Source: DATFVA01 sp963839165 (lineage in GTDB: Bacteria; Bacteroidota; Ignavibacteria; Ignavibacteriales; Ignavibacteriaceae). From it: a DNA stretch of 64,000 nucleotides. The notes under the pieces were generated by a model, which saw nothing but the letters and a program-made list of their open reading frames with translations, did not search any database and was not told the origin of the DNA. Within the stretch, counting starts at the first letter, position 1. Each line of letters starts with the position of its first letter. Shown piece by piece: positions 55,764 to 64,000 of this stretch. The stretch spans positions 62,001 to 126,000 of the forward strand of contig CAWIUG010000024.1 of the NCBI GenBank assembly GCA_963839165.1, read 5' to 3'. The position numbers and the translations under genes were made by a program.

Positions 55764-56306
55764 TTGAAAAGACTGGTTGATGTTTCACAGAAGAAGGATA
55801 TTTTTTCTATATACAGGGAAACTCCTATCGGCCTCCTGCTTGAATATCATAATCTTGAGAGGATCCCTGATGTTTACACAAAAGCCCAGCTACTGGTAGG
55901 GATGTGTATGGATAACCGGAAGCATTTGAACATACCCGATAACTTTGCCTACATAATAAGGGCGGGAGGAGCTAACCTGAGGTATAGTGAGTTTAAGGTA
56001 TCTTATGCTATTGCTGTAGGCGATGTAGGGCATATAGCTTTAATTGGTCACAATAACTGCGGGATGGTAAACCTTATTGCCCGAAAAGATCTGTTCATAG
56101 ACGGACTGGTCGAAAAAGCCGGCTGGAACAGAGAGTGGGCAGAAGAACATTTTATGCATTTTGCCCCTATGTTTGAAATTGGAAATGAAATTGATTTTGT
56201 ATTAAGCGAGGCTAAAAGGCTGAGGTTGAGATATCCAAAAATTACCATCGCACCTTTGCTTTATAAGGTTGAAGATAACAGGCTGTACCTGATTAACGAA
56301 GATTAA
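55764..56306 (+). CDS. beta-carbonic anhydrase-like protein
   Basis: A 180-residue protein with the beta-carbonic anhydrase ligands in order: Cys48, the Asp50-Arg52 dyad in MCMDNR, and His96 and Cys99 in IGHNNCGM. IRAGGANLRYSE is the usual strand-loop. It is shorter and more divergent than classical members, so activity should not be assumed. The start is TTG at 55764, supported by AGGGAG 8 bases upstream. It is followed after 7 bases by an ArsC/Spx-like gene. Confidence 0.82.
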   Translation: MKRLVDVSQKKDIFSIYRETPIGLLLEYHNLERIPDVYTKAQLLVGMCMDNRKHLNIPDNFAYIIRAGGANLRYSEFKVSYAIAVGDVGHIALIGHNNCGMVNLIARKDLFIDGLVEKAGWNREWAEEHFMHFAPMFEIGNEIDFVLSEAKRLRLRYPKITIAPLLYKVEDNRLYLINED

Positions 56307-56313
56307 AAAAAAT

Positions 56314-56649
56314 ATGAATATTCAGATAATGGGCACAAAAAAGTGCAGGGAGACACAGAAGGCAATTCGTTTTTTTAAGGAGAGAAGGATCACCGTGCAA
56401 TTCAGGGATTTGAGTGAAAAAGGATTGTCGGAAGGTGAACTTGAAAATATTAAACGGAATATCAAGCCGGAGGAATTAATAGACACAGAAAGCAAAAGGT
56501 ACAAAGAAAGAGGAATGAGTTATATGGTTTTTGATATCGAAGAAGAATTATTAAATGATCCTCTTTTAATTAAAACACCGGTAGTAAGAAACGGAAACAG
56601 ATCAACAGCAGGGTATAAGCCTGAAACATGGATTGAGTGGCTTAAATAA
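56314..56649 (+). CDS. ArsC/Spx family thioredoxin-fold protein
   Basis: A 111-residue protein of the ArsC/Spx/YffB group. The N-terminal strand and loop read IQIMGTKKCRETQKAIRFF with the single reactive Cys11, and the C-terminal LLIKTPVVRNGNRSTAGYKP carries the cis-Pro region. It lacks the second Cys of the Spx CXXC, so redox switching as in Spx is unlikely. Whether it reduces arsenate is uncertain. It is 7 bases downstream of the carbonic anhydrase-like gene. Confidence 0.85.
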   Translation: MNIQIMGTKKCRETQKAIRFFKERRITVQFRDLSEKGLSEGELENIKRNIKPEELIDTESKRYKERGMSYMVFDIEEELLNDPLLIKTPVVRNGNRSTAGYKPETWIEWLK

Positions 56650-56655
56650 ATTTGA

Positions 56656-56877
56656 TTATAATTGATATGCAGAGGGGGGAATCTTATCGGACGACTGAAG
56701 CAGACTTTGTGGGTTTTTGCTGTGTGAGACTCCCAGGCATCTCTGACAGCTGCTACAGAAGAACACATACCTTGTAACCTTTGGAACTTCGAGTTTACAA
56801 ACCCATACTTTGGAGATGGTTTTCCCGCAATTCCTGCACGTTATTTCAGAATTTTCTTCAACTAATTCTTTCGTCAT
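56656..56877 (-). CDS. small zinc-ribbon protein
   Basis: A 73-residue protein with two Cys pairs, ITCRNCGK (Cys14, Cys17) and FFCSSCQRC further on, likely one zinc ribbon. The remainder (SHSKNPQSLLQSSDK) is polar and probably unstructured. AAAGGA just before the ATG supports the start. It is convergent with the ArsC-like gene. Function unknown. Confidence 0.65.
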   Translation of the reverse strand: MTKELVEENSEITCRNCGKTISKVWVCKLEVPKVTRYVFFCSSCQRCLGVSHSKNPQSLLQSSDKIPPSAYQL

Positions 56878-57172
56878 TATATTCCTTTTTTCTTTTAGAC
56901 CTGCAAAAAGAAAAATAGTTGGGGAAAGGAATTTACATATCTGCGCTTACTGAAAATAACAAAAATAAATATATGTAGTTGTCCCAAAATAAAATCCGCA
57001 CGTTTAACCATTGTTAAAACTTATGCTTATGAGTATCTTCCAATCGATAGATAATGGCTCATCAAAAAAGAATTCGGAATCTACTATCCTTTCGGTCCGG
57101 ATTTCTAAGTTACTTCAGATCAATATTTAATAATTGTCACAAGTTTAATTTCCTCTAAAAAAATATCTTTTT

Positions 57173-58951
57173 ATGTCATTAGATATAATTATAGTCTTTT
57201 TTATCCTTATTGGCGCTATTATCCTCTTCAGCAGGGATAAAATACCGGTTGACCTCACAGCTATGATAATTATGGCGGCCCTTCTCGTTACCGGTATTAT
57301 TTCCCCGGAAGAAGGTATATCCGGATTCAGTAATACGGCTACAGTTACAGTTGCTGCAATGTTCATATTGAGTACAGGATTATTTAATACAGGGGCTCTT
57401 AACTTTGTTGGTGATTTTCTAACGAAGACGACTAAGAAAAGTTACCTTGCAGGGTTAGCATCGATGCTGCTGATAGTTTCAGTTATATCCGCTTTTATAA
57501 ATGTAACTGCCGTAGTTGCTATTTTTATGCCCGTGGTAATCCGGATGGCCAACAGGGCGCAGATAAGTCCTTCCAAATTTCTTATACCGCTTTCATTTGG
57601 CGCTTTATTCGGAGGTGTAAATACACTAATAGGAACATCCACCAACATCCTTGTCAGTTCAATTGCTTTTCAGCATGGATTAAAACCCTTCGGAATGTTT
57701 GAGATGACTCCCTTCGGATTTATTGTCCTTTGTACGGGTATAATTTATATGCTGCTTACAGCTAAGCGGCTTCTTCCCGACAGAAAAGAAGGAGGCAGTC
57801 TTTCCCAGGAATTTCATCTTGAGGATTATATTACGGAAATAATCATACTGCCCGATTCACAATCTGTGCATAAAGAAATAAAGAATTCTCCCCTTATTAA
57901 GGATCTTGATCTGGATATAATTGAAATTCACCGCGGGGAAAAAAATAAGTTTCTGCCGTCTCCCTATACTGTTATAATGCCGAATGATATCCTTCGTGTA
58001 CGCTGCAATATCGAAAAATTAAAGGAACTCCAGTCCAGGGAAGGAATTGCATTAAAATCAGAAGTGAGTTTCAGTGATCTGGACCTTAATCTTGATGCGT
58101 CAAGACTGGTACAGGCCGTAGTAACTTCCGGCAGCAGACTCCGCGGAAGGACCATTAAAAATATAAATTTCAGGGAGACCTTCGGCGCTACGGTTCTGGC
58201 AATCAGGCATCGTGGAAGATTGATGCGTGAAAATCTTGGAAATACCATACTTATTCCGGGAGACGTCTTGCTGATTGAAGTGAAAAAAGAGTGGCTGCCT
58301 CAGCTAAGAAGGAATAAGGCATTTGTTATAGTATCGGAGGTAAATACTCTGAAACAGAAAAAAGGAAAGATCCTTCCGGCAATTATAATACTTTCTGCCG
58401 TTGTGGCTAGTTCTGCAGCAGGAATTTTTCCTATAGTGACGAGCGCGGTTATAGGGAGCGTGCTTTATATTGTATCCGGTATCCTTACCCTGGAAGAAGC
58501 TTATAGATCAATAGAATGGCGTGTTATCTTTCTCCTTGCGGGAGTCCTGACTCTCGGGATTGCGATGGAAAAAACAGGAGCTGCCGGTCTGATCGCATCA
58601 TCCATTTTAACTCTTCTCGGAGGGTTTGGTCCTACAGTCCTGCTTTCAGCTTTCTTTTTTTTGACTCTTGTTTTCACTAATTTTATATCAAATAATGCCA
58701 CAGCTGCTATAATTGTACCGATTGCAATTATTACTGCTGATTCAGTGGGAGTTGATTCAAGGCCTTTTCTTATGGCTGTAACTTTTGCGGCGTCATTGAG
58801 TTTTGCTACCCCGGTAGGTTATCAGACGAATACTATGATTTTCGGACCCGGGAAGTATAAGTTTTCAGATTTTATAAAGATTGGGCTGCCTCTTGATATT
58901 ATTTTCTGGCTCCTGGCTAGTCTGCTTATTCCAGTATTTTTCCCCTTTTAA
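57173..58951 (+). CDS. SLC13/DASS-type transporter with two RCK-C domains
   Basis: A 592-residue inner-membrane carrier. About 11 spans are split by a central cytosolic region (residues about 210-385) containing two TrkA-C/RCK-C-like domains. The membrane part has the DASS signatures GGVNTLIGTSTNILVSSIAF and, in the second repeat, LVFTNFISNNATAAIIVPIA and FATPVGYQTNTMIFGPGKYK. Family substrates include dicarboxylates, sulfate and other anions; the RCK-C type is often linked to sulfate, but specificity is not readable here. No Shine-Dalgarno is seen. The 295 bases upstream contain no gene I can support. Confidence 0.9.
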   Translation: MSLDIIIVFFILIGAIILFSRDKIPVDLTAMIIMAALLVTGIISPEEGISGFSNTATVTVAAMFILSTGLFNTGALNFVGDFLTKTTKKSYLAGLASMLLIVSVISAFINVTAVVAIFMPVVIRMANRAQISPSKFLIPLSFGALFGGVNTLIGTSTNILVSSIAFQHGLKPFGMFEMTPFGFIVLCTGIIYMLLTAKRLLPDRKEGGSLSQEFHLEDYITEIIILPDSQSVHKEIKNSPLIKDLDLDIIEIHRGEKNKFLPSPYTVIMPNDILRVRCNIEKLKELQSREGIALKSEVSFSDLDLNLDASRLVQAVVTSGSRLRGRTIKNINFRETFGATVLAIRHRGRLMRENLGNTILIPGDVLLIEVKKEWLPQLRRNKAFVIVSEVNTLKQKKGKILPAIIILSAVVASSAAGIFPIVTSAVIGSVLYIVSGILTLEEAYRSIEWRVIFLLAGVLTLGIAMEKTGAAGLIASSILTLLGGFGPTVLLSAFFFLTLVFTNFISNNATAAIIVPIAIITADSVGVDSRPFLMAVTFAASLSFATPVGYQTNTMIFGPGKYKFSDFIKIGLPLDIIFWLLASLLIPVFFPF

Positions 58952-59086
58952 GTAACGTGAATATGAAAGAGTTAATATGAATATTCAAGAAAATCAACGA
59001 GCACAATATTGAAATTCCATTCGAGGGAGCTTCATAGAAAGCATAATGAAGGAATTAAAATTAAAACTTCCTGAGAAAGGTTCGAC

Positions 59087-59350
59087 ATGAAGGCAAAAAT
59101 CCTTATTCTAATGATCCTGGTGGTACTCTTTACAATATTTGTTTCTCAGAACACTGAAGTTGTAACTGTCAGAGCATATTTCTGGCAGTTCCAGATGTCA
59201 ATTATCGTATTAATTTCACTGATTGGACTGCTTGGAGTAATATTTGGTTTTATCATTGCCAGGATTTTTGACAGACCCAGGCAAATCAAAATGGATGAAT
59301 CACGTATAGAAAAGCCAGAAAAAAAGCCGGATAATACTCTGCAGCGTTAA
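59087..59350 (+). CDS. LapA-domain (DUF1049) membrane protein
   Basis: An 87-residue protein with two membrane helices (about 3-22 and 38-60) separated by a short loop with NTEVVTVRAYFWQFQMS, the DUF1049/LapA pattern. A charged cytosolic tail follows. In Escherichia coli LapA works with LapB in lipopolysaccharide assembly. No LapB is adjacent, so a broader envelope role is the safest statement. GAAAGG precedes the ATG. Confidence 0.85.
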   Translation: MKAKILILMILVVLFTIFVSQNTEVVTVRAYFWQFQMSIIVLISLIGLLGVIFGFIIARIFDRPRQIKMDESRIEKPEKKPDNTLQR

Positions 59351-59371
59351 TTTGTAAAAAACCCTATTTCC

Positions 59372-59400
59372 TTGCTTATTGGTTAAATTGATTGTAAATT
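59372..59400 (+). promoter_or_regulatory. weak candidate promoter for rimP operon
   Basis: TTGCTT (59372-59377), a 17-base spacer and TAAATT (59395-59400). If used, the mRNA would start near 59407, just before the stem-loop at 59413. Weak matches; offered because the operon must start somewhere in this 91-base gap or read in from lapA. Confidence 0.3.
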
Positions 59401-59412
59401 AGTCTAATTGAT

Positions 59413-59435
59413 TCGCCCTTTTAAGGGCGATTTTT
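59413..59435 (+). terminator. terminator-like stem-loop just before the rimP start
   Basis: TCGCCC (59413-59418), loop TTTTAA, GGGCGA (59425-59430), followed by five T. It could end the lapA transcript. It also ends only 6-7 bases before the rimP ATG, and rimP has no Shine-Dalgarno, so it may be an attenuator or 5' control element of the rimP operon. Confidence 0.75.
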
Positions 59436-59441
59436 ATTTCT

Positions 59442-59901
59442 ATGAACTTTTTTGATAAAAATATCCACGATTTGGTAGAGCCGGTTGTACTCAACAGCGG
59501 ATTCTTTTTAATAGATTTGGTAATCAGAGGCGAGAAAAAAAACCGCGTTGTAGAAGTATATATCGATTCAGAGACAAACGTTTCAGCCGATGACTGTGCT
59601 TCAATAAGCCGTGAGATCGATAAAAAGTTTGAAGAGGAAAGTGTATTTGAATCAGGTTACAGACTTGAAGTTTCTTCCCCCGGCGTAAACAGACCGTTAA
59701 AATACTTAAAACAATTTCCCAAACATATTTAATAGAAAATTTGATATTGCATACAGGGATTCGGAAAGCGTCCGGAAATTTTCAGGAACTTTAATAAGTA
59801 TTGAAGGTGACTATCTGGTATTCCTCAAAAGTAACCGTGAAGAAATAAAAATCGACTTTTCAAATATTATAAAAGCCAAAGTAATAATCAGTTTTTCCTA
59901 G
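59442..59901 (+). CDS. rimP: ribosome maturation factor RimP, one extra base
   Basis: RimP helps assemble the 30S subunit. The N-terminal domain runs to QFPKHI with LEVSSPGVNRPLKYL as the family signature. The frame then hits TAA. If one T is removed from the TTT near 59727, the frame continues NRKFDIAYRDSE and ends at TAG 59899-59901, giving about 152 residues, the normal length. The total is 460 bases, one more than a multiple of three. nusA follows 17 bases later. RimP is core, so the break is probably a sequence error. Confidence 0.88.
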
Positions 59902-59918
59902 AGGAGAAAAAAAGAAAG

Positions 59919-61166
59919 ATGAACTCAGAGATTGTAGAATCCTTTGCCCAAATGGTAAGGGATAAAGGTATTGATAAAGACGTATTGGCAGGAATTCTTG
60001 AGGAAATATTCGGACTGCTTGTCAGGAAAAAATACGGGGAGGAAGTAAAGTACGACGTGGTTGTGAATATGGACAGGGGAGATATTGAAATCTTTCTTGA
60101 AAGAGAAATTGTTGATGAGGTTGAAGATCCTAATCTCCAGGTCAGTCTTGATGAGGTTAACCGGAAAGGAAATGAAGAAGAGCTTGAGGTTGGGGATGAC
60201 TTTGTTGAGAAGATCCAACTTGCATCACTGGGACGCAGACTCATAACCCTCGCTAAGCAGAGCCTTAATCAGAAGATCCGGGAGATAGAAAAAGATATTA
60301 TATATAATGAGTATAAGGAACTTCTGGGTGAAATCGTTGTTGGAGATATATACCAGATCAGGAAAAGTGATATCCTGATTAACCATAACAAGAATGAACT
60401 GGTTCTCCCCCGAAACGAGCAGATACCATACGAACGTTACAAGAAGGGTGAAACTATCAGGGCTATCGTAAAGGATGTACGTAAGGGAAACAGCGGTCCT
60501 GTGATAATTGTCTCACGTTCGGATAATATGTTTTTGAGAAGACTGTTTGAGATAGAAATACCTGAAATTTACGATGGAATTATAGATATTAAGGCTATTG
60601 CACGGGAACCCGGTGAAAGGGCCAAGGTAGCGGTTGAATCCCAGGATAATAGAATTGATGCTGTTGGTGCCTGCGTTGGAATGAAAGGCGTTCGAATTCA
60701 TGCCATCGTTAGAGAATTAAACAACGAGAATATCGATGTTATTAATTATTCCGATGACTCAATAATATTCATCCAGAGATCACTGGCTCCTGCAAAGCTT
60801 AAAAAGATTGAAGTTGATGATGAAGAAAAGAAAGCGGTAGTTACAGCCGACGCAGATCAGGTTTCTTTAATTGTAGGAAGAAACGGAGTTAATATCCGGC
60901 TTGCCATGAAGTTAACAGAGTATGAAATAGAGATACTTCGTGAGGAAAAACCGCTTGAAGAATATGAAGAGGATATTGAGCTTATTGACCTTAAAGAAGA
61001 GCTTGGCGCTGAAGTTTATGAACTTCTGATAAACCATCGTTATGATACAGCGCTGGAGGTACTGCAGGCAGGACCCGAAAAACTGAAAGAAATCGAAGGA
61101 CTCGATGAGGATAAGATTAATGAGATTTTGGATTTAATTAAAGAACAATTTGAAGAAGAAGAATAA
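59919..61166 (+). CDS. nusA: transcription termination/antitermination factor NusA
   Basis: A 415-residue RNA-polymerase-binding factor. The N-terminal polymerase-binding domain (about 1-130), S1 domain (GEIVVGDIYQIRKSDILIN region), KH1 (AVGACVGMKGVRIHAIVREL) and KH2 (IVGRNGVNIRLAMKLTEYEI) are in order. A short C-terminal helix-hairpin-helix-like acidic domain (KLKEIEGLDEDKINEILDL) closes it. A GAGGAG ribosome binding site lies upstream. Central gene of the rimP-nusA-infB-rbfA operon. Confidence 0.96.
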   Translation: MNSEIVESFAQMVRDKGIDKDVLAGILEEIFGLLVRKKYGEEVKYDVVVNMDRGDIEIFLEREIVDEVEDPNLQVSLDEVNRKGNEEELEVGDDFVEKIQLASLGRRLITLAKQSLNQKIREIEKDIIYNEYKELLGEIVVGDIYQIRKSDILINHNKNELVLPRNEQIPYERYKKGETIRAIVKDVRKGNSGPVIIVSRSDNMFLRRLFEIEIPEIYDGIIDIKAIAREPGERAKVAVESQDNRIDAVGACVGMKGVRIHAIVRELNNENIDVINYSDDSIIFIQRSLAPAKLKKIEVDDEEKKAVVTADADQVSLIVGRNGVNIRLAMKLTEYEIEILREEKPLEEYEEDIELIDLKEELGAEVYELLINHRYDTALEVLQAGPEKLKEIEGLDEDKINEILDLIKEQFEEEE

Positions 61167-61189
61167 GACTTTAAACAGATAAGGATATT

Positions 61190-63824
61190 ATGGCTGAAGC
61201 CAAATCAAAAAAAATCAGAGTTTACAAACTAGCTTCCGAATATAATTTATCAGCTGAGCAGCTAATAGAGTTCCTGAAGAAAAAAGGACATGATATAAAG
61301 TCGCATATGTCCCTCGTTTCCGATGATATGCTTAAGGATATACAGGATCATTTTAAGAAGGATATTGAAAAAGCTGAAAAGCACTACAAAAAGATTGCTG
61401 AATTCAATAAAAAGCGGATTGAAAGATCTGAAGAGGAAGAGAAGAAGGAGAAAGCAGCAGAAGAGGCTAAAGTTGAGGAAGCTGAACTTCCCAAAGAGGA
61501 GGCTGTTCCCCCTGTTCCTGTAGAAGGAATCAAAGAAGAACAGCCGGCAGAGGCTGAAGTGCCCGAACCTGAGAAAGTTCCTGAAGAACCTGTGAAGGCT
61601 GAAGAACCACAGGCAGAAGTTAAAGAGTCGGAAGTAACCGATGAGAAAGAAAAGGAAAAGAAAGAAGATCAGTTTATTTCTCCAAAAGAGAATGAAGCAA
61701 GTAAAAGAAAAGGCTTAAAGGTTGTCGGTAAAATAGACCTCGATGAAAAGAAAACTCCCGAACCTAAAACTGAAAAGCCGGTAGAGGGATCAACTGAAAA
61801 ACCGAAGACCGAGCCGGTTAAAAGGAAGAAGAAACCAAGAGCAAAGAAGAAACCCACTGAAGCGGGTCCCGAAGAGACGCCTGTCTCCAAAAAGAAAAAA
61901 AGAGTTAAGAAGTTTGAAATAGATGAAAAAGAAGTAAAAGAAGCTATCAGGAAAACGCTTCTCAGCATGGACGATTCCGTCGCTTCAGGAAGAGCAAGTT
62001 CAAGGAAGAAGAAGAGAAAAGAAAGGGAAGCCGAGGAAGAAAGAAGGCTTGAGGAAAAATCCCGCGAAGATAAGAGAATTAAGGTAACGGAATTCATAGC
62101 GGTAAATGAGCTCGCTAATCTGATGGATGTTCCTGTTAGTGATGTTATTGCAAAATGTATAGAGCTTGGTCTCATGGTATCAATTAACCAGAGACTGGAT
62201 GTTGAAACTATAACACTCGTTGCCGATGAGTTTGGATTTGAAGTTGAATTTCAGACTGAATATACCGCGGAAGCTCTCGAGGATATACCTGATGAACCTG
62301 AATCTATGCAGCCCAGACCCCCGGTGGTTACCATTATGGGTCACGTTGATCATGGAAAAACATCGTTGCTCGATTATATAAGAAGATCAAATGTTGTAGC
62401 CGGGGAATCCGGTGGTATAACTCAGCATATTGGGGCCTATAAAGTTGACGTAGGCAACGAAAAAAATATTACATTTCTCGATACACCAGGCCACGAAGCA
62501 TTCACAGCAATGAGGGCAAGAGGTGCTCAGCTGACGGATATTGTTATCCTGGTTGTTGCAGCTGACGATGCCGTAATGCCCCAAACTGTTGAGGCAATAA
62601 ACCATGCTCCAGGCTGCAGGTGTTCCAATTGTTATTGCTATAAATAAGATTGATAAACCAGGTTCTAATATCGATAAGATAAAACAGCAGCTGGCCGAAA
62701 GGAATGTACTTGTTGAGGACTGGGGCGGAAAGAACCAGTGTATTGAAATATCGGCAAAGACAGGTCTTAACGTTGATACCCTTCTGGAGAAAATACTTCT
62801 CGAAGCTGAAATTCTTGAATTAAAAGCTAATCCCGAAAGAGCTGCGCGGGGCGCTGTAGTTGAATCAGAACTTGACAAAGGCCGGGGAATAACAGGAACC
62901 ATCCTTGTTCAGAAAGGCACGCTCAAAATCGGTGATCCATTCGTTGCCGGTATATACCAGGGTAAAGTAAGGGCTATGTTCGATGAACGAGGCAAAAAAG
63001 TTGACGAAGCCGGTCCCTCAACTCCGGTCCAGGTGCTGGGTTTTGAGGGGTCACCCCAGGCTGGTGATACATTTGTAGTTGTCGAATCAGAAAGAATTGC
63101 ACGCGATATCGGGATAAAGAGACAGCAGCTGAAGAGAGAACAGGATCAGAAACAGGTAAGGCATGTTACACTCGATGAAATTGCGAAACAAATCAGTATC
63201 GGCGGTGTTAAGGAACTGGCGCTTATTGTTAAAGGTGACGTTGATGGATCAGTAGAAGCATTATCTGATTCTCTTATGAAACTGTCTAATGAAGAGGTCA
63301 TTGTTGAAGTAATTCATAAAGGTGTTGGTGGAATATCTGAAAGTGATGTTCTCCTTGCGTCTGCTTCCGATGCGATCATTATTGGATTCCATGTAAGACC
63401 GAATCTGAATGCAAGAAAACTAGCTGAAACTCAGAATGTAGATATCAGATTGTATAGCGTCATCTATGATGCCATTAACGAGGTTAAGTCGGCTCTTGAA
63501 GGACTCCTCTCCCCGGTACTCTCAGAGGAAATTGTTGCGACACTCGAAGTACGCGATACTTTCAAAGTACCTAAAACAGGAACGGTTGCAGGATGTTACG
63601 TACAGGACGGCAAGATAATACGTAATAATAAAATAAGACTAATAAGGGACGGAATCGTGATCCATGAAGGTGAGATCGGTTCACTTAAAAGATTTAAGGA
63701 TGATGTCCGTGAAGTCGATGCCGGATATGAGTGCGGACTTAATATCAACAACTTCAATGATTTAAAAGTCGGCGATATTATAGAAGCATATAAAATAGTT
63801 GAAACGAAGAAAAAATTAGCGTAG
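61190..63824 (+). CDS. infB: translation initiation factor IF-2, one extra base
   Basis: IF-2 places initiator tRNA on the 30S subunit. An IF2-N domain (VYKLASEYNLSAEQLIEFLK), a long Lys/Glu/Pro linker, and a second N-domain come first. The GTPase has G1 GHVDHGKTS, G3 DTPGHE, G4 NKID; domains II-IV follow. The frame breaks after AINHA at 62609-62610, where CC should be one C (correct reading HAQAAGVPIVIAINKID). The total is 2635 bases, one over a multiple of three; the corrected protein is about 877 residues. IF-2 is essential, so this is almost surely a sequence error. Confidence 0.93.
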
Positions 63825-63851
63825 TATAACAAATTACGCCGGGATATTAGA

Positions 63852-64000
63852 ATGGCTTATAGAATAGATAAACTTGAACATCTTATAAAAGAAGAAGTAA
63901 GCATGATTTTCCTGTATAAAGTACAGGACCCTGCATTCGGACTGCTAACCATAACAAATGTGAAACTTAGTCCTGATTTAAAGATAGCAAAGATATATAT
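63852..64000 (+). CDS. rbfA: ribosome-binding factor A, 3' end beyond window
   Basis: The first 49 codons of RbfA, a 30S maturation and cold-adaptation factor. The N-terminus reads MAYRIDKLEHLIKEEVSMIF, then LLTITNVKLSPDLKIAKIY, which is the family's KH-like first helix and strands. It is the fourth gene of the operon, 27 bases after the infB stop, and runs off the right edge. Only a weak ribosome binding site is seen. Confidence 0.9.
   Translation, partial: MAYRIDKLEHLIKEEVSMIFLYKVQDPAFGLLTITNVKLSPDLKIAKIY

Noticed and set aside
62600..62660. Programmed frameshifting in infB
   Set aside because: No slippery heptamer or obvious stimulator; an extra C explains it and matches other indels in the window.
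1..64000. CRISPR arrays, tRNA or rRNA genes, insertion sequences, prophage or integrase genes
   Set aside because: Looked for repeats, cloverleaf-like strings and transposase or integrase motifs; none seen.

Overview
The window is one 64 kb stretch of a bacterial chromosome, dense with housekeeping and metabolic genes. The best guess at the host is the Ignavibacteria / Chlorobi side of the Bacteroidota. A secreted subtilase (52710..54683) ends in a type IX secretion sorting domain with the NYPNPFNPST signature. A 999-residue DUF2723 protein, several small Sec-exported beta-barrels and a transaldolase-glucose-6-phosphate isomerase fusion fit that lineage. Many starts are preceded by strong GGAGG-type ribosome binding sites, which argues against typical Bacteroidia. 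I see no tRNA, rRNA, CRISPR array, insertion sequence or prophage.

Layout. 0-4 kb: a partial DUF2279 gene and a barrel protein on the minus strand, then lysC-lysA on the plus strand. 4-9.8 kb: a 31-residue membrane peptide, a DUF3298 protein, a MarR-GNAT fusion beside a glyoxalase-fold protein, a secreted alpha/beta hydrolase and rsgA. 10-12 kb: arcC-argF. 12-19.5 kb: several broken genes (beta-CASP nuclease, cation/proton antiporter, FAD oxidoreductase) around a methyltransferase plus PD-(D/E)XK gene pair that may be a restriction-modification system. 19.6-38 kb: a long minus-strand run. Its core is an oxidative and non-oxidative pentose phosphate operon (tkt, tal-pgi, HAD, gnd, zwf), followed by a disulfide oxidoreductase, redox-protection genes (PfpI, SodC), a complete sugar ABC importer, a DUF72 protein, an aldo-keto reductase and a Rieske-FAD reductase. 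38-45 kb: ftsH, galT, a PRC-barrel protein, an Fpg-like glycosylase, lhgO and a YceI pair. 45-51 kb: glycosyltransferases (GT9, DUF2723, GT2) and an RluE-type pseudouridine synthase. 51-59 kb: mscL, YtxH, subtilase, DedA, a beta-carbonic anhydrase-like protein, an ArsC/Spx-like protein and an SLC13 transporter. 59-64 kb: the classical rimP-nusA-infB-rbfA translation/transcription operon, running off the right edge.

A recurrent oddity is reading-frame breaks. They occur in the beta-CASP nuclease (3), the antiporter (2), zwf (1), rimP (1) and infB (1), plus one in-frame TAA in the FAD oxidoreductase. Most of the breaks fall in or beside short homopolymers, and two hit the core translation genes rimP and infB, so most are probably sequence errors rather than real pseudogenes. 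One of them creates a false 982-residue zwf-disulfide oxidoreductase 'fusion'; the true zwf stop and the ribosome binding site of the next gene are both visible.

I did not find a convincing new multi-gene system. The best leads are the methyltransferase/nuclease pair, the MarR-GNAT fusion with a palindrome at its start, several very short genes, MscL with a zinc-ribbon tail, and the stem-loop placed directly before a Shine-Dalgarno-less rimP start.
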